Shown: positions 1 through 7,731, counted from the first letter of the stretch. The stretch: 16,745 nt of DNA from an uncultured Lentisphaeraceae bacterium (GCA_937892925.1 CALBHX010000093.1:1-16745); one strand, 5' to 3'. Made by a program: numbers and translations. Notes: generated by a model not told the origin, from the sequence alone.

Positions 1-607
1 AACTGGTCTACACACCTGGGAAGTCGAACATAACACTCTGAGCGTGCCGTACCTACGATATATTCTCCACAATCAACACGAATCGGGAACTAACCGCACG
101 AAATGATTCCTTGAAAAATGTTCGCTCGAAACATCTCAACTATTACACTACATTCGATAAAATTTCATCAAAATCCTCTCTCAGACAATACGTACAATAC
201 CGTAAATATAACTTCTTCAACTACATCTGAGGTAAACCCGAACGCAAAGAATATGGGAATCGACAACAATGCCGATTTTGGCATCCATCGTACATATCTT
301 CACGAAATATTCGTAAGATATTTGAACTTTCGTTGAAATCCGAACAAAATGATTCGAACGCAGAGTCCCAGTGTAAAAATGGTATTCCAACCAACTATAG
401 TCATACCGCCTTGTTTACTGCGATCGTGCTTGATCCTCACTCAGTAAAGAAGAAAGGATCTTATTATCTCAAAATATCGCAGAAATCAGAGATAGGTTAC
501 AAAGAATCACGTCATCTACTTCACGCTCTCGTCTCGTAGATTTCAGCCTTGTCTCAAAGAGATACTCAATTTTTCTTAGCCCACTGCAAAATATAACAGA
601 CAAACAG
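1..607. other. Gene-free AT-rich stretch
   Basis: I see no convincing gene here. Two short plus-strand open frames (118-336 and 333-539) lack ribosome-binding sites, have compositions unlike real proteins and resemble no family I know. There is no tRNA-like cloverleaf, rRNA or CRISPR array. A small hairpin (ATGCC/GGCAT, 269-284) and the inverted repeat at 294-321 are the only structures I could pick out. The texture suggests decayed or non-coding DNA. Confidence 0.5.
294..321. repeat. AT-rich inverted repeat (12-bp arms)
   Basis: The left arm ATATCTT-C-ACGAA pairs with the right arm TTCGT-AAGATAT across a 3-nt loop (ATA). This gives 12 base pairs with one bulged C. No T-tract follows, so it is not an obvious intrinsic terminator. 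No gene borders it on either side. It may be a protein-binding site, a decayed element or chance in AT-rich DNA. Confidence 0.4.
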
Positions 608-676
608 CCCCTGGGCGGTTTCACCTTGAGCCCGGGGCGAGTTTCAGGCAAAGTCGGGGCGAGTTTACCCCTTACG
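608..676. repeat. Three imperfect 22/23-bp tandem repeats, core GGGGCGAGTTT
   Basis: Three consecutive units occupy 608-630, 631-653 and 654-676. The second and third share CGGGGCGAGTTT exactly (633-644 and 655-666, 22 bp apart). The first carries the degenerate version CTGGGCGGTTT (611-621). The block is much more GC-rich than its surroundings. From general knowledge, IS21-family insertion sequences carry multiple short repeats of about 20 bp at their ends as transposase-binding sites, and this block resembles such an end. No istA or istB gene is present, so the assignment to a relic IS end is inference. Confidence 0.45.
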
Positions 677-817
677 TTGAATCATATCATAAGGTAGAAT
701 AGCCTCGGCCTCCTCCTTGAGAAGTTTTAGATAGAGCGGCGGCCTATTCACACCTACTGTCTTCCTCGATACTGTTAAGGTGCTGAGCAACTGGTGATGT
801 GCCGTTTTAATCAATGC
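665..817 (-). pseudogene. 50-codon open-frame remnant next to the GC-rich repeats
   Basis: On the minus strand an open frame of 50 codons runs from just after a TAA (818-820) to a TAA stop at 665-667. It ends in the peptide LLKEEAEAILPYDMIQRKG. The C-terminal half is rich in K, E, L and A in a way that looks more like real coding sequence than the neighbouring frames. It has no good ATG start with a ribosome-binding site; TTG at 812-814 and ATG at 683-685 are the only candidates. Its stop falls inside the third GGGGCGAGTTT repeat. It could be the 3' end of a degraded transposase or an accessory gene. I do not recognise the family, and chance is a real alternative. Confidence 0.25.
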
Positions 818-835
818 TTATCTAGAACAATAAAG

Positions 836-845
836 ACACATGTGT
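836..845. promoter_or_regulatory. Palindrome ACACATGTGT upstream of the purL promoter
   Basis: This perfect 10-bp palindrome lies 4 bp upstream of the candidate purL -35 element. Its position would suit an operator or activator site, but short palindromes arise by chance. I do not recognise it as the site of a known regulator. Confidence 0.2.
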
Positions 846-849
846 AAGA

Positions 850-878
850 ATGCCAGATAGGCGGCTTTTTGATAGAAT
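850..878 (+). promoter_or_regulatory. Candidate sigma70-type promoter of purL
   Basis: The -10 element TAGAAT (873-878) is preceded by an extended -10 TG (870-871). A weak -35 element ATGCCA (850-855) lies at the ideal 17-bp spacing. Transcription would begin near 885, about 43 nt before the purL ATG. The stretch TTTTTGATAGAAT is almost identical to TTTTTGATAAAAT in the clpC promoter of this window, which supports it being a real promoter element. Confidence 0.5.
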
Positions 879-927
879 CTCTGCCATGTTCGGGGGTTTA
901 TCCGGTAACTTTTGAGGATTCAAGATT

Positions 928-3900
928 ATGGCAACGGAATTTCTGGTTGGACAGTCCGCACTTTCGGCGTTTCGCTTGGAAGCGTTGAAGAAACGGTTGG
1001 CGGAAGTTGGGTTTACAGGGTGTGAAATTCGTACAACTTGGATCTTTTTGCTCCAAACCAATGCAATACTTACTGAAGATGCGCGTGCCAAGGCCTGTAC
1101 ATTGTTGGATGCTAACCCTTCACAACCTGTCCCGGCAGAGGGTCTTTTCGTTGCACCTCGCTTAGGAACAATCTCTCCCTGGAGTTCAAAAGCCTCAGAC
1201 ATTTTCCGTTATTGTGGCGTAACTGGTGTGCAACGTGTTGAACACGCCATGTACATGGCGGTTGCGCAGAATGGTCGGATTCTCTCACGTGAAGTATTGG
1301 GTACTGCCGCCCTGAATGTTTTGCATGACCGTATGATTGAAGGGGTATTTACAGCCGAAGAGTTGCCGAACTTTTTTATAACGGCAAAACCGGCCAGAGG
1401 AAAAGTCTTTAATGTACTAAAGGAAGGGCGTGCAGCATTAGAGCGGGCAAACCGTGAGATTGGGCTGGCCATGAGTGCCCCGGAAATTGACTATTTACTG
1501 AATGCCTATACGATAGCTAAACGGAATCCAACCGATACCGAATTAACCATGTTTGGGCAGGTCAATTCTGAGCATTGCCGCCATAAGATCTTCAACGCAA
1601 AGTGGATTATTGACGGTCAAGAGCGCGACATTTCGCTTTTCGGCATGATCAAGAATACACACACGCTTCATCCTGAAGGCACTCAAGTGGCATATAAAGA
1701 CAACTCCGGTGTAATTGACGGATTCCGCACCCAGGCGTTTCAAGCTGATCCTCTGGACAACGTTTATAAATTTGCGGAAGATCAGATTGAAATGTTGATG
1801 AAAGTGGAAACGCATAACCATCCTACAGCCATTTCCCCCTATCCTGGTGCTGCTACAGGCGTTGGAGGAGAAATCCGAGATGAGAGTGCCACAGGGATCG
1901 GCTCTCGGACTAAAGCCGGCATCTGTGGTTTTTGCGTAAGTGATTTACGGATCCCTGGATTTCTTCAGCCTTGGGAAAAGGAGTATGCTGAGCGACCGGA
2001 ACGGCTGTCTCCAGCACTTAGTATCATGACGGAGGGGCCGCTTGGCGGTGCCGCCTTTGGAAATGAATTCGGACGTCCGCAGTTGTGTGGTTTCTTTCGG
2101 ACACTGGAGGAGATCGCCGGTGGAAAATACTGGGGTTACCATAAACCGATTATGTTAGCCGGCGGCATGGGAAATATCCGCCATGGACAAGTACAAAAGC
2201 GAGCTGTACCTCCGCATGTTCTGGTCGTTCAGATTGGTGGCCCAGCTATGCGTATCGGGTTGGGCGGTGGAGCAGCTAGTTCCATGACGTCTGGTACCAA
2301 TGAAGCGAAGCTGGACTTTGATTCAGTTCAACGTGGTAATGCAGAAATGCAACGACGTTGCCAAGGCGTCATAGATGCATGTGTAGCATTAGGTGAAGCC
2401 AATCCTATTCTATCGCTGCATGACATTGGAGCCGGAGGCCTTTCCAACGGATGCCCCGAGTTGGTGGAAGCTACGGGAGCCAATTTTGAATTGCGTAAAG
2501 TTCACAACGAAGAGCTTTCCATGAGCCCAATGGAAATCTGGTGTTGCGAGGCTCAAGAGCGCTACGTATTGGCTATTCGTGCAGAAGACCGCTTATTATT
2601 TGAGACCTTCTGTGAACGTGAACGATGCCCAGTTGCCTTCATCGGCGAAACGCGTGATGACGGGCGCATGGTGTTGCATGACAGCTATTTTGACGACAAT
2701 CCCATCGACATGGATATCTCAACGTTGTTGGGTAAACCACCACGTATGATAAAGAACGTTCGTCATGTAGAATTACCCACAAAACCGTTGGATTTCACGG
2801 GTGTTACACCGGCAGATGCATTGCGTCGTGTGCTGCGTTTTCCTGCTGTTGCAAACAAAACGTTTTTGGTGACTATTACCGATCGTACAATTACCGGCCT
2901 CGTGCATCGCGATCAGATGTGTGGTAGATATCAACTCCCCGTAGCGGATCATGCTGTTACAGTAACGGGTTATCAAACAGCGACTGGTGAAGCTATGGCC
3001 ACTGGCGAACGGACACCGTTAGCCATTGTGAATGCACCGGCTTCCGGACGAATGGCGGTGGGGGAAGCTATTTTGCAATTGGCCTCCGCACCCATTGGAC
3101 CGATTGGAACGATTAAACTTTCAGCTAACTGGATGGCCGCTTGCGGGGAAGATGGAGAAGACGCCCGTCTCTTTGACACAGTTGAAACCGTTGGTATGGA
3201 TGTGTGTCCTCGGTTGGGTGTCTGCATCCCGGTGGGGAAAGACTCCTTATCTATGCGGACGGTTTGGACAGATTCGAAGGGAGTTGAACATAAGCAAGTT
3301 GGGCCTTTATCGTTGATCGTTTCTTCCTTTGCAACCGTACAGGATGCGCACAAGGATGTTACGCCAGATCTGAAGCCTGGCGCATCGCGACTGCTGTTGG
3401 TTGATCTTGGCAATGGAAAGGCACGGCTTGGAGCTTCTACATTGGCGCAGGTATACAATCAAATCGGTGATTGTGTTCCAGACATGGAAAGCCCAGAACA
3501 GTTGCGTGCCTTCTATGAAGCGATGCAGGAGTTGGTAGATCAACGTCTGCTTCTGGCGTACCACGATCGTTCTGATGGCGGATTGGCAATTACCTTGGCA
3601 GAAATGGCTATGGCGGGTGGTCGCGGGGTGGCAGCCAACCTTGTCGGTTCTGAGCCTCTCTCAGCACTTTTCAATGAAGAACTTGGGGCAGTGTTGCAAG
3701 TTGCTGAGGCCAACGTAAAAGAAGTGGAATCTATTTTGGCAAGGCACGGAGTGACCGGGACCTGGATCGGTTTTGTTCAAGATGATCCCGTTTTACAAAT
3801 TGCGGTAAATGACGAGCCGGCATTGGATGAACCCTTGGCTGTTGTTCGCCAGGTGTGGTCTGAAACAACCTGGCAGATGCAAGCGCTACGTGATAATCCA

Positions 3901-4788
3901 ACCTGTGCCAAACAAGAGTTCGACGTGGCCGGTATGACGAATGATCCGGGAATGCAATTCAAAGTGACCTTCCCGCTCAACCAACCTCAAGCACGGCCTC
4001 AGACATTGATTCATCCCAAGATTGCCATTTTACGCGAAGAAGGTGTGAACGGCCATATCGAAATGGCCGCGGCCTTCACATTGGCGGGATTTGAGGCAAT
4101 AGATGTCCACATGACCGATTTATTGGAGGGGCGAATCACGTTAGAGCCCTTCAAGGGTCTTGTTGCCTGCGGTGGTTTCTCATATGGCGATGTCCTTGGC
4201 GCCGGTTCTGGTTGGGCACGTAGCATTCTCTTCAATCCAGGGCTCAAAGAAATGTTTCGTACTTTCTTTGCCAGACCGGATACTTTCACACTAGGAGTAT
4301 GTAATGGATGTCAAATGGTTTCGCAATTGAAGGAAATCATTCCTGGTGCTCAACATTGGCCACGGTTCGTCCGCAATCTTTCAGAGCAGTTTGAGGGACG
4401 TTACTGTACGCTTGAAGTTATGGATTCTCCAAGCATATTGCTCCGCGGAATGGCTGGTAGCCGGTTACCCATTGCCGTAGCGCATGGTGAGGGGCGTGTT
4501 CAATTTAGCTCGACAACAGACGCGCAAAGAGCGATGAGTGCCCTCCGCTTCGTCGATGGCAAGGGACAAGCCACCGAGGTTTATCCATGGAACCCAAATG
4601 GTTCCAAAGGCGGACTATGTGGATTCACGAGTGAGGATGGGCGTGCCACGATTCTTATGCCGCACCCGGAACGTTCGTTCCGTGCGTTACAATTGTCGTA
4701 TGATGACGGAACGTTTGCAAATGGTGAAGAGGGGCCTTGGATGCAACTTTTCAGAAATGCCTATTTGTTCGCAACTCAAAACATATAA
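928..4788 (+). CDS. purL: Phosphoribosylformylglycinamidine synthase (single-chain, long form)
   Basis: This enzyme carries out the fourth step of de novo purine synthesis in the cytoplasm. It converts FGAR, glutamine and ATP to FGAM. The 1286-residue chain is close to the roughly 1295 residues of the gammaproteobacterial long form. It therefore carries the PurS-like N-terminus, the two-part synthetase and the C-terminal glutaminase in one protein. Visible motifs are NSEHCRHK (213-220), ETHNHPT (294-300), HDIGAGG (498-504) and HDRSDGGLA (879-887). The class-I glutaminase ends the chain, with Cys1125 in GVCNGCQM, and His1246 and Glu1248 in MPHPERS completing the triad. The start is ATG 928, with GAGGA (914-918) 9 nt upstream. 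It is the first gene of the plus-strand unit. I see no purine riboswitch in the leader. Confidence 0.97.
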   Translation: MATEFLVGQSALSAFRLEALKKRLAEVGFTGCEIRTTWIFLLQTNAILTEDARAKACTLLDANPSQPVPAEGLFVAPRLGTISPWSSKASDIFRYCGVTGVQRVEHAMYMAVAQNGRILSREVLGTAALNVLHDRMIEGVFTAEELPNFFITAKPARGKVFNVLKEGRAALERANREIGLAMSAPEIDYLLNAYTIAKRNPTDTELTMFGQVNSEHCRHKIFNAKWIIDGQERDISLFGMIKNTHTLHPEGTQVAYKDNSGVIDGFRTQAFQADPLDNVYKFAEDQIEMLMKVETHNHPTAISPYPGAATGVGGEIRDESATGIGSRTKAGICGFCVSDLRIPGFLQPWEKEYAERPERLSPALSIMTEGPLGGAAFGNEFGRPQLCGFFRTLEEIAGGKYWGYHKPIMLAGGMGNIRHGQVQKRAVPPHVLVVQIGGPAMRIGLGGGAASSMTSGTNEAKLDFDSVQRGNAEMQRRCQGVIDACVALGEANPILSLHDIGAGGLSNGCPELVEATGANFELRKVHNEELSMSPMEIWCCEAQERYVLAIRAEDRLLFETFCERERCPVAFIGETRDDGRMVLHDSYFDDNPIDMDISTLLGKPPRMIKNVRHVELPTKPLDFTGVTPADALRRVLRFPAVANKTFLVTITDRTITGLVHRDQMCGRYQLPVADHAVTVTGYQTATGEAMATGERTPLAIVNAPASGRMAVGEAILQLASAPIGPIGTIKLSANWMAACGEDGEDARLFDTVETVGMDVCPRLGVCIPVGKDSLSMRTVWTDSKGVEHKQVGPLSLIVSSFATVQDAHKDVTPDLKPGASRLLLVDLGNGKARLGASTLAQVYNQIGDCVPDMESPEQLRAFYEAMQELVDQRLLLAYHDRSDGGLAITLAEMAMAGGRGVAANLVGSEPLSALFNEELGAVLQVAEANVKEVESILARHGVTGTWIGFVQDDPVLQIAVNDEPALDEPLAVVRQVWSETTWQMQALRDNPTCAKQEFDVAGMTNDPGMQFKVTFPLNQPQARPQTLIHPKIAILREEGVNGHIEMAAAFTLAGFEAIDVHMTDLLEGRITLEPFKGLVACGGFSYGDVLGAGSGWARSILFNPGLKEMFRTFFARPDTFTLGVCNGCQMVSQLKEIIPGAQHWPRFVRNLSEQFEGRYCTLEVMDSPSILLRGMAGSRLPIAVAHGEGRVQFSSTTDAQRAMSALRFVDGKGQATEVYPWNPNGSKGGLCGFTSEDGRATILMPHPERSFRALQLSYDDGTFANGEEGPWMQLFRNAYLFATQNI

Positions 4789-4851
4789 AACACGATATCT
4801 GACAAAACCACGCATTGGAAAAACGCCCGTTCATATTTTAGGAGACAAAGA

Positions 4852-5808
4852 ATGAATAAAACGGTTTTAATGGTATTGAGTTGTTCGTTATTCGTTCTCT
4901 TCATTGGGTGTAAGCGGGATTCTGTGGCTGAACGAGAACAGCATGAACGTTCTGATGCGTTATTTGCTGAAGCCATGGCGGCGGAAGCACGTGGAGATAC
5001 GCGCGGAGCAGAAACGCTTTATCGTCAATTGCTCGCTCGCGATGCAGCCATGGCTTCAGCCCATTTAAATATTGCGATTTTACTCCATGATGTTCGCAAA
5101 GACTATATTGAAGCCATTTATCACTATCGAACCTATTTGGCGCTACAGCCAAAGTCTGAAAAGAGTGCAATGGTGAACGAACGCATAGCCTCGGCAAAAG
5201 GATTACTGGCGACACAACTTGCGGCAGAAATTATTGCACGCGAACAAGCGGTTTTAATGCGTGAACGAGATTCTCAAGAGAAACAGCTCGCACTTCTAGA
5301 ACAAAAGTATTCGGCTTTACAGGAAGAGAATACAAAGAAAGAAGCCGCCCTCTCTGACTTGAAAGCTCAACTTAATCATTTGCGTGCGCTCATAAAGGAC
5401 ATAAAAGACGTTGAGTCTGCACAATCTCCTACGTCCCCTAATGAAATTAAACAACTAAAAGAATCTATTGTTTCTATACCGAAAAAAGATTCTGAATCGG
5501 ATGTTGAAACGGTAATCCATTCGGTTCGCGAAGATGCTAAACGGATGATTGAAATGCCAGATGGGGGACAACAGGCCAGAAATGAAGCGACACGAAAGGT
5601 TATTGCAAACACCGTTGCTGTACCGCCAATTGCCAGTAACCCAATTCCCGGACAACGTTATCTGGTGCGCCCAGGGGATACGTTTTCAAAATTGTCACGA
5701 GAGGCATATGGGAACACGGCAAGTTGGATACGCATTCGCGATGCCAATCGTTCAACATCTAACCCTGACGGACGTCTTCGCGCTGGAGAGATCATTGTAA
5801 TTCCCTAA
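4852..5808 (+). CDS. Predicted lipoprotein with TPR-like, coiled-coil and LysM regions
   Basis: This 318-residue envelope protein has no assigned function. Residues 1-19 form a lipoprotein-type signal peptide ending FIG|C, so Cys20 should be lipidated; Phe at -3 is a little off the usual Leu. Residues about 33-105 look like two TPR-type helical hairpins (AMAAEARGDTRGAETLYRQL, then a second copy). Residues about 125-185 are charged and heptad-like, probably coiled coil. A low-complexity linker leads to a C-terminal LysM domain (about 268-318, YLVRPGDTFSKLSREAYGN to AGEIIVIP), which should bind peptidoglycan. AGGAG (4840-4844), 7 nt before the ATG, fixes the start. It begins 63 bp after purL with no terminator between. 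It probably links the membrane to the cell wall or scaffolds an envelope complex; its partner is unknown. Confidence 0.85.
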   Translation: MNKTVLMVLSCSLFVLFIGCKRDSVAEREQHERSDALFAEAMAAEARGDTRGAETLYRQLLARDAAMASAHLNIAILLHDVRKDYIEAIYHYRTYLALQPKSEKSAMVNERIASAKGLLATQLAAEIIAREQAVLMRERDSQEKQLALLEQKYSALQEENTKKEAALSDLKAQLNHLRALIKDIKDVESAQSPTSPNEIKQLKESIVSIPKKDSESDVETVIHSVREDAKRMIEMPDGGQQARNEATRKVIANTVAVPPIASNPIPGQRYLVRPGDTFSKLSREAYGNTASWIRIRDANRSTSNPDGRLRAGEIIVIP

Positions 5809-5821
5809 TAGTATATCTTTT

Positions 5822-6100
5822 ATGGATTTTTTTCGCCGAAAGCCTAAGCTCTCTTTTCGAAAATCTGAGAAGGATGCCTTCTTACTCGAAACTCCCGATG
5901 TAGACGAGAGGCAAGGCTGGAAAATCTTTTCCAGCACTGCTTATGCGCCAATCGGACGTTTGTCTCGTTATATTGCTGCTGGCGGAACACATGATTTGCG
6001 AGGATCTCCAATTGAAGTATTAAACGCCCGCTCATGGCGTCGTTATATCCTAGCGTTAAGCGGGTTGCTCGTTTTGTGGTTATTTGGATTTTTCTTATGA
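5822..6100 (+). CDS. Small tail-anchored-like membrane protein of unknown function
   Basis: I do not recognise this 92-residue protein. The first 30 residues are strongly charged (FFRRKPKLSFRKSEKDAF). The middle is polar, with the phrase APIGRLSRYIAAGGTHDLRG. One hydrophobic segment (about 75-92, YILALSGLLVLWLFGFFL) ends exactly at the C-terminus, as in a tail-anchored protein with a cytoplasmic N-terminus. There is no clear ribosome-binding site. It starts 13 bp after the lipoprotein stop, and its TGA (6098-6100) overlaps the nspC ATG (6097-6099). That ATGA junction is the best evidence that the gene is real and is translated by coupling from the gene before it. Antisense frames here look like shadows. 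A membrane partner of the preceding lipoprotein is one possibility. Confidence 0.65.
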   Translation: MDFFRRKPKLSFRKSEKDAFLLETPDVDERQGWKIFSSTAYAPIGRLSRYIAAGGTHDLRGSPIEVLNARSWRRYILALSGLLVLWLFGFFL

Positions 6101-7275
6101 GCGAACAATTGAAAACCCCAGCATTCGTCATTGATGCGGAAGCATTACACCGAAACGCCACGATTTTGAAGGATGTTTGCGAACAAGCCGATATCCGTCT
6201 ATTATTTGCGCTAAAAGCCTTTTCAATGCCGGCGGCGTTTCCACTTATATATGCTACCGGAACATGTGCTAGTAGTGTACATGAGGCGCAGCTGGGGATG
6301 ACATGTTTTGGCGGAGATCAACATGTGTTTGCTGCAGCGTTTTCAGAAGCTGATATGAAAGCTTTATTGGATTTGGGTATAAACCACATCTCCGTAAACT
6401 CTTTTGCTCAACTTCGACAGTGGCAACGCTTGGCTTCGCTTCACCCAAATGGAAAAACCGTTTCAGTGGGATTGCGTATCAATCCGGAACATTCAGAGGG
6501 TCAAACCGCCATTTATGACCCCTGTGCACCGCATTCACGGCTTGGAATTCGGCGTAACGCATTTGAAAACGAAGACTTAACAGGCGTTTCCGGCTTTCAT
6601 TGTCATAATTTGTGTGAGCAGAATGCAGATTCTTTCGTACGCACATTGGAAGCCATCGAGGCTCGATTCGGGAATTTCCTTCCAACTTTACGTTGGTTTA
6701 ACTTTGGTGGGGGACATCACATCACAAGGGATGATTATAATCGTGAATTGTTGATTGAAACGTTACAGCGGTTTCATCGTAAATATCCCGAAGTTACCTG
6801 TTTCCTTGAACCCGGAGAAGCCCATGTGCTTAACGCTGGTACATTTGTTTGTACGGTATTGGACGTGGTTGAAAATAACGGTGCTATTGCCATTTTGGAC
6901 GGTTCTGCTGCCTGCCATACGCCAGATGTGATTGAAATGCCTTATACACCTCGTGCTTTTATTGATCCGCAATGGCGAGGTGAGGCTGTTCCAAACGCTA
7001 CAGCACTTCGCCTCGGGAAGCCAGGCGAGAAAGCCTATCCTGTTCGGCTTGCAGGCCCCAGTTGTTTAGCTGGGGATGTCTTTGGCGATTACTCTTACGA
7101 AAGGCCACTACACCCTGGTGATCGAATCATTTTTGAAGACATGGCACTTTATACACTAGTCAAAACAAACACCTTTAATGGGATATGTCTGCCAAACTTA
7201 GTATTGCGTAAGGCGCCTAGCCGATTCTCTCTCATTCGGTCGTTCGGATACGAAGATTTTCGTTCCAGATTATAA
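6097..7275 (+). CDS. nspC: Carboxynorspermidine/carboxyspermidine decarboxylase
   Basis: This PLP enzyme of the alanine-racemase-fold decarboxylases removes CO2 from carboxynorspermidine or carboxyspermidine. It is the last step of the aspartate-semialdehyde route to norspermidine or spermidine. The 392-residue product is of normal family length. The PLP lysine is Lys40 in LFALKAFSMP. Other family motifs are SSVHEAQLG (59-67), HCHNLCEQN (168-176), FNFGGGHH (201-208), FLEPGEAH (236-243), ILDGSAACHTPDV (266-278) and the catalytic-Cys region GPSCLAGD (320-327, Cys323). I chose ATG 6097 (MSEQLKTPAFV), which overlaps the previous stop. An upstream in-frame ATG at 6034 would add 21 residues read from the previous gene's TM segment. 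The partner dehydrogenase gene is not in this window. It ends before a hairpin at 7310-7337. Confidence 0.93.
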   Translation: MSEQLKTPAFVIDAEALHRNATILKDVCEQADIRLLFALKAFSMPAAFPLIYATGTCASSVHEAQLGMTCFGGDQHVFAAAFSEADMKALLDLGINHISVNSFAQLRQWQRLASLHPNGKTVSVGLRINPEHSEGQTAIYDPCAPHSRLGIRRNAFENEDLTGVSGFHCHNLCEQNADSFVRTLEAIEARFGNFLPTLRWFNFGGGHHITRDDYNRELLIETLQRFHRKYPEVTCFLEPGEAHVLNAGTFVCTVLDVVENNGAIAILDGSAACHTPDVIEMPYTPRAFIDPQWRGEAVPNATALRLGKPGEKAYPVRLAGPSCLAGDVFGDYSYERPLHPGDRIIFEDMALYTLVKTNTFNGICLPNLVLRKAPSRFSLIRSFGYEDFRSRL

Positions 7276-7300
7276 ACTACAGGGCTCTGCTTCTATTTAT

Positions 7301-7337
7301 AAAAATTGAGCGGGTTTCGACCACAATCAAAACCCGC
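7301..7337 (-). terminator. Hairpin terminator between convergent genes
   Basis: GCGGGTTT (7310-7317) pairs perfectly with AAACCCGC (7330-7337) around a 12-nt loop. Read on the minus strand the stem is followed after four bases by a T5 run (complement of 7301-7305), so it best serves the csoR-like gene ending at 7366. On the plus strand there is no T-tract, but it could still act as a weak 3' end for nspC. Confidence 0.65.
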
Positions 7338-7365
7338 CTGTATATCCTGCAAAGACAATGCATTT

Positions 7366-7644
7366 TTATTTACGCATTCTACAGAAATACTCAATCGTTT
7401 CTCCAAAGTCTTCCGAAAGCCCTTCCATCGTTCCTGCTTCCATGGCTTGCTTTACACGATCATTCAGATAAATCTCAAGAAGAATCTGACCCACTTTGTG
7501 CAACGCGTTCTTCGCAGCACTTACCTGAAGAATAATATCCTTACAGGAAGCATTACGGTCAATCATACGACCGATCCCGTTACATTGCCCAATAATCTTA
7601 TGGAGGCGACGATGAAGCGCATCCAAATCCATCTCTTCTGTCAT
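7366..7644 (-). CDS. CsoR/RcnR/FrmR-family transcriptional repressor, non-canonical metal site
   Basis: This 92-residue all-helical regulator belongs to the DUF156 family, whose members bind DNA as tetramers and release it on sensing copper, nickel, formaldehyde or sulfane sulfur. The match covers LHRRLHKIIGQCNGIGRMI (10-28), Cys34, and AAKNALHKVGQILLE (43-57). The first ligand Cys34 is kept. The positions of the CsoR His and second Cys (25 and 29 residues further on) are Tyr59 and Arg63, so the Cu(I) site of CsoR and the second Cys of CstR are absent. Cys21, Cys88 and His49 are other possible reactive residues. GAGGG (7652-7656) lies 7 nt before the ATG. No transporter or detoxification gene is adjacent, so the target cannot be read from context; the inducer is unknown. 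Confidence 0.85.
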   Translation of the reverse strand: MTEEMDLDALHRRLHKIIGQCNGIGRMIDRNASCKDIILQVSAAKNALHKVGQILLEIYLNDRVKQAMEAGTMEGLSEDFGETIEYFCRMRK

Positions 7645-7666
7645 CTTTTTGCCCTCTTATACGGCT

Positions 7667-7684
7667 CATCGGAGACTCCCGATG
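7667..7684. promoter_or_regulatory. Candidate operator dyad of the csoR-like gene
   Basis: CATCGG (7667-7672) and CCGATG (7679-7684) form an exact inverted repeat with a 6-nt centre; a nested GGAG-A-CTCC symmetry (7671-7679) lies inside. It sits 23-40 bp upstream of the regulator's ATG, just downstream of the predicted start of transcription. This is where an autorepressor site would be expected. CsoR-family operators are usually GC-rich dyads, but no match to a known consensus is claimed. Confidence 0.35.
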
Positions 7685-7701
7685 CCCAACCAATTATCTA
7701 T

Positions 7702-7731
7702 AGGATAACATGGGAACTTTAAGTTTTGCAA
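7702..7731 (-). promoter_or_regulatory. Candidate promoter of the csoR-like gene
   Basis: On the minus strand TTGCAA (7731-7726) and TATCCT (7707-7702) are separated by 18 bp. Each matches the sigma70 consensus at 4 of 6 positions. Transcription would start near 7695, giving a leader of about 50 nt that includes the 7667-7684 dyad. The match is only moderate. Confidence 0.35.

Noticed and set aside
118..539. Two short plus-strand open frames (72 and 68 codons)
   Set aside because: They have no ribosome-binding site, residue composition unlike real proteins, and no recognisable motif. They lie in AT-rich DNA where such frames arise by chance.
608..676. Short CRISPR-like array
   Set aside because: The units are contiguous with no spacers between them, there are only three, and no cas gene is present. 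An IS-end type repeat fits better.
2973..3458. Long antisense frame (161 codons) inside purL
   Set aside because: It is a shadow of the conserved purL reading frame, with low-complexity Ser/Pro-rich translation and no start signals.
4789..4851. Terminator or promoter between purL and the lipoprotein gene
   Set aside because: No stable hairpin with a T-tract and no good -35/-10 pair is visible, so read-through is more likely.
6034..6096. Upstream in-frame ATG as the nspC start
   Set aside because: The added 21 residues are read from the alternative frame of the small TM protein. The ATGA overlap at 6097 and the family N-terminus both favour the downstream start.
7306..7722. Plus-strand 138-codon frame across the csoR-like gene
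   Set aside because: It is antisense to a clear CsoR-family protein, contains the terminator hairpin, and has no domain features.
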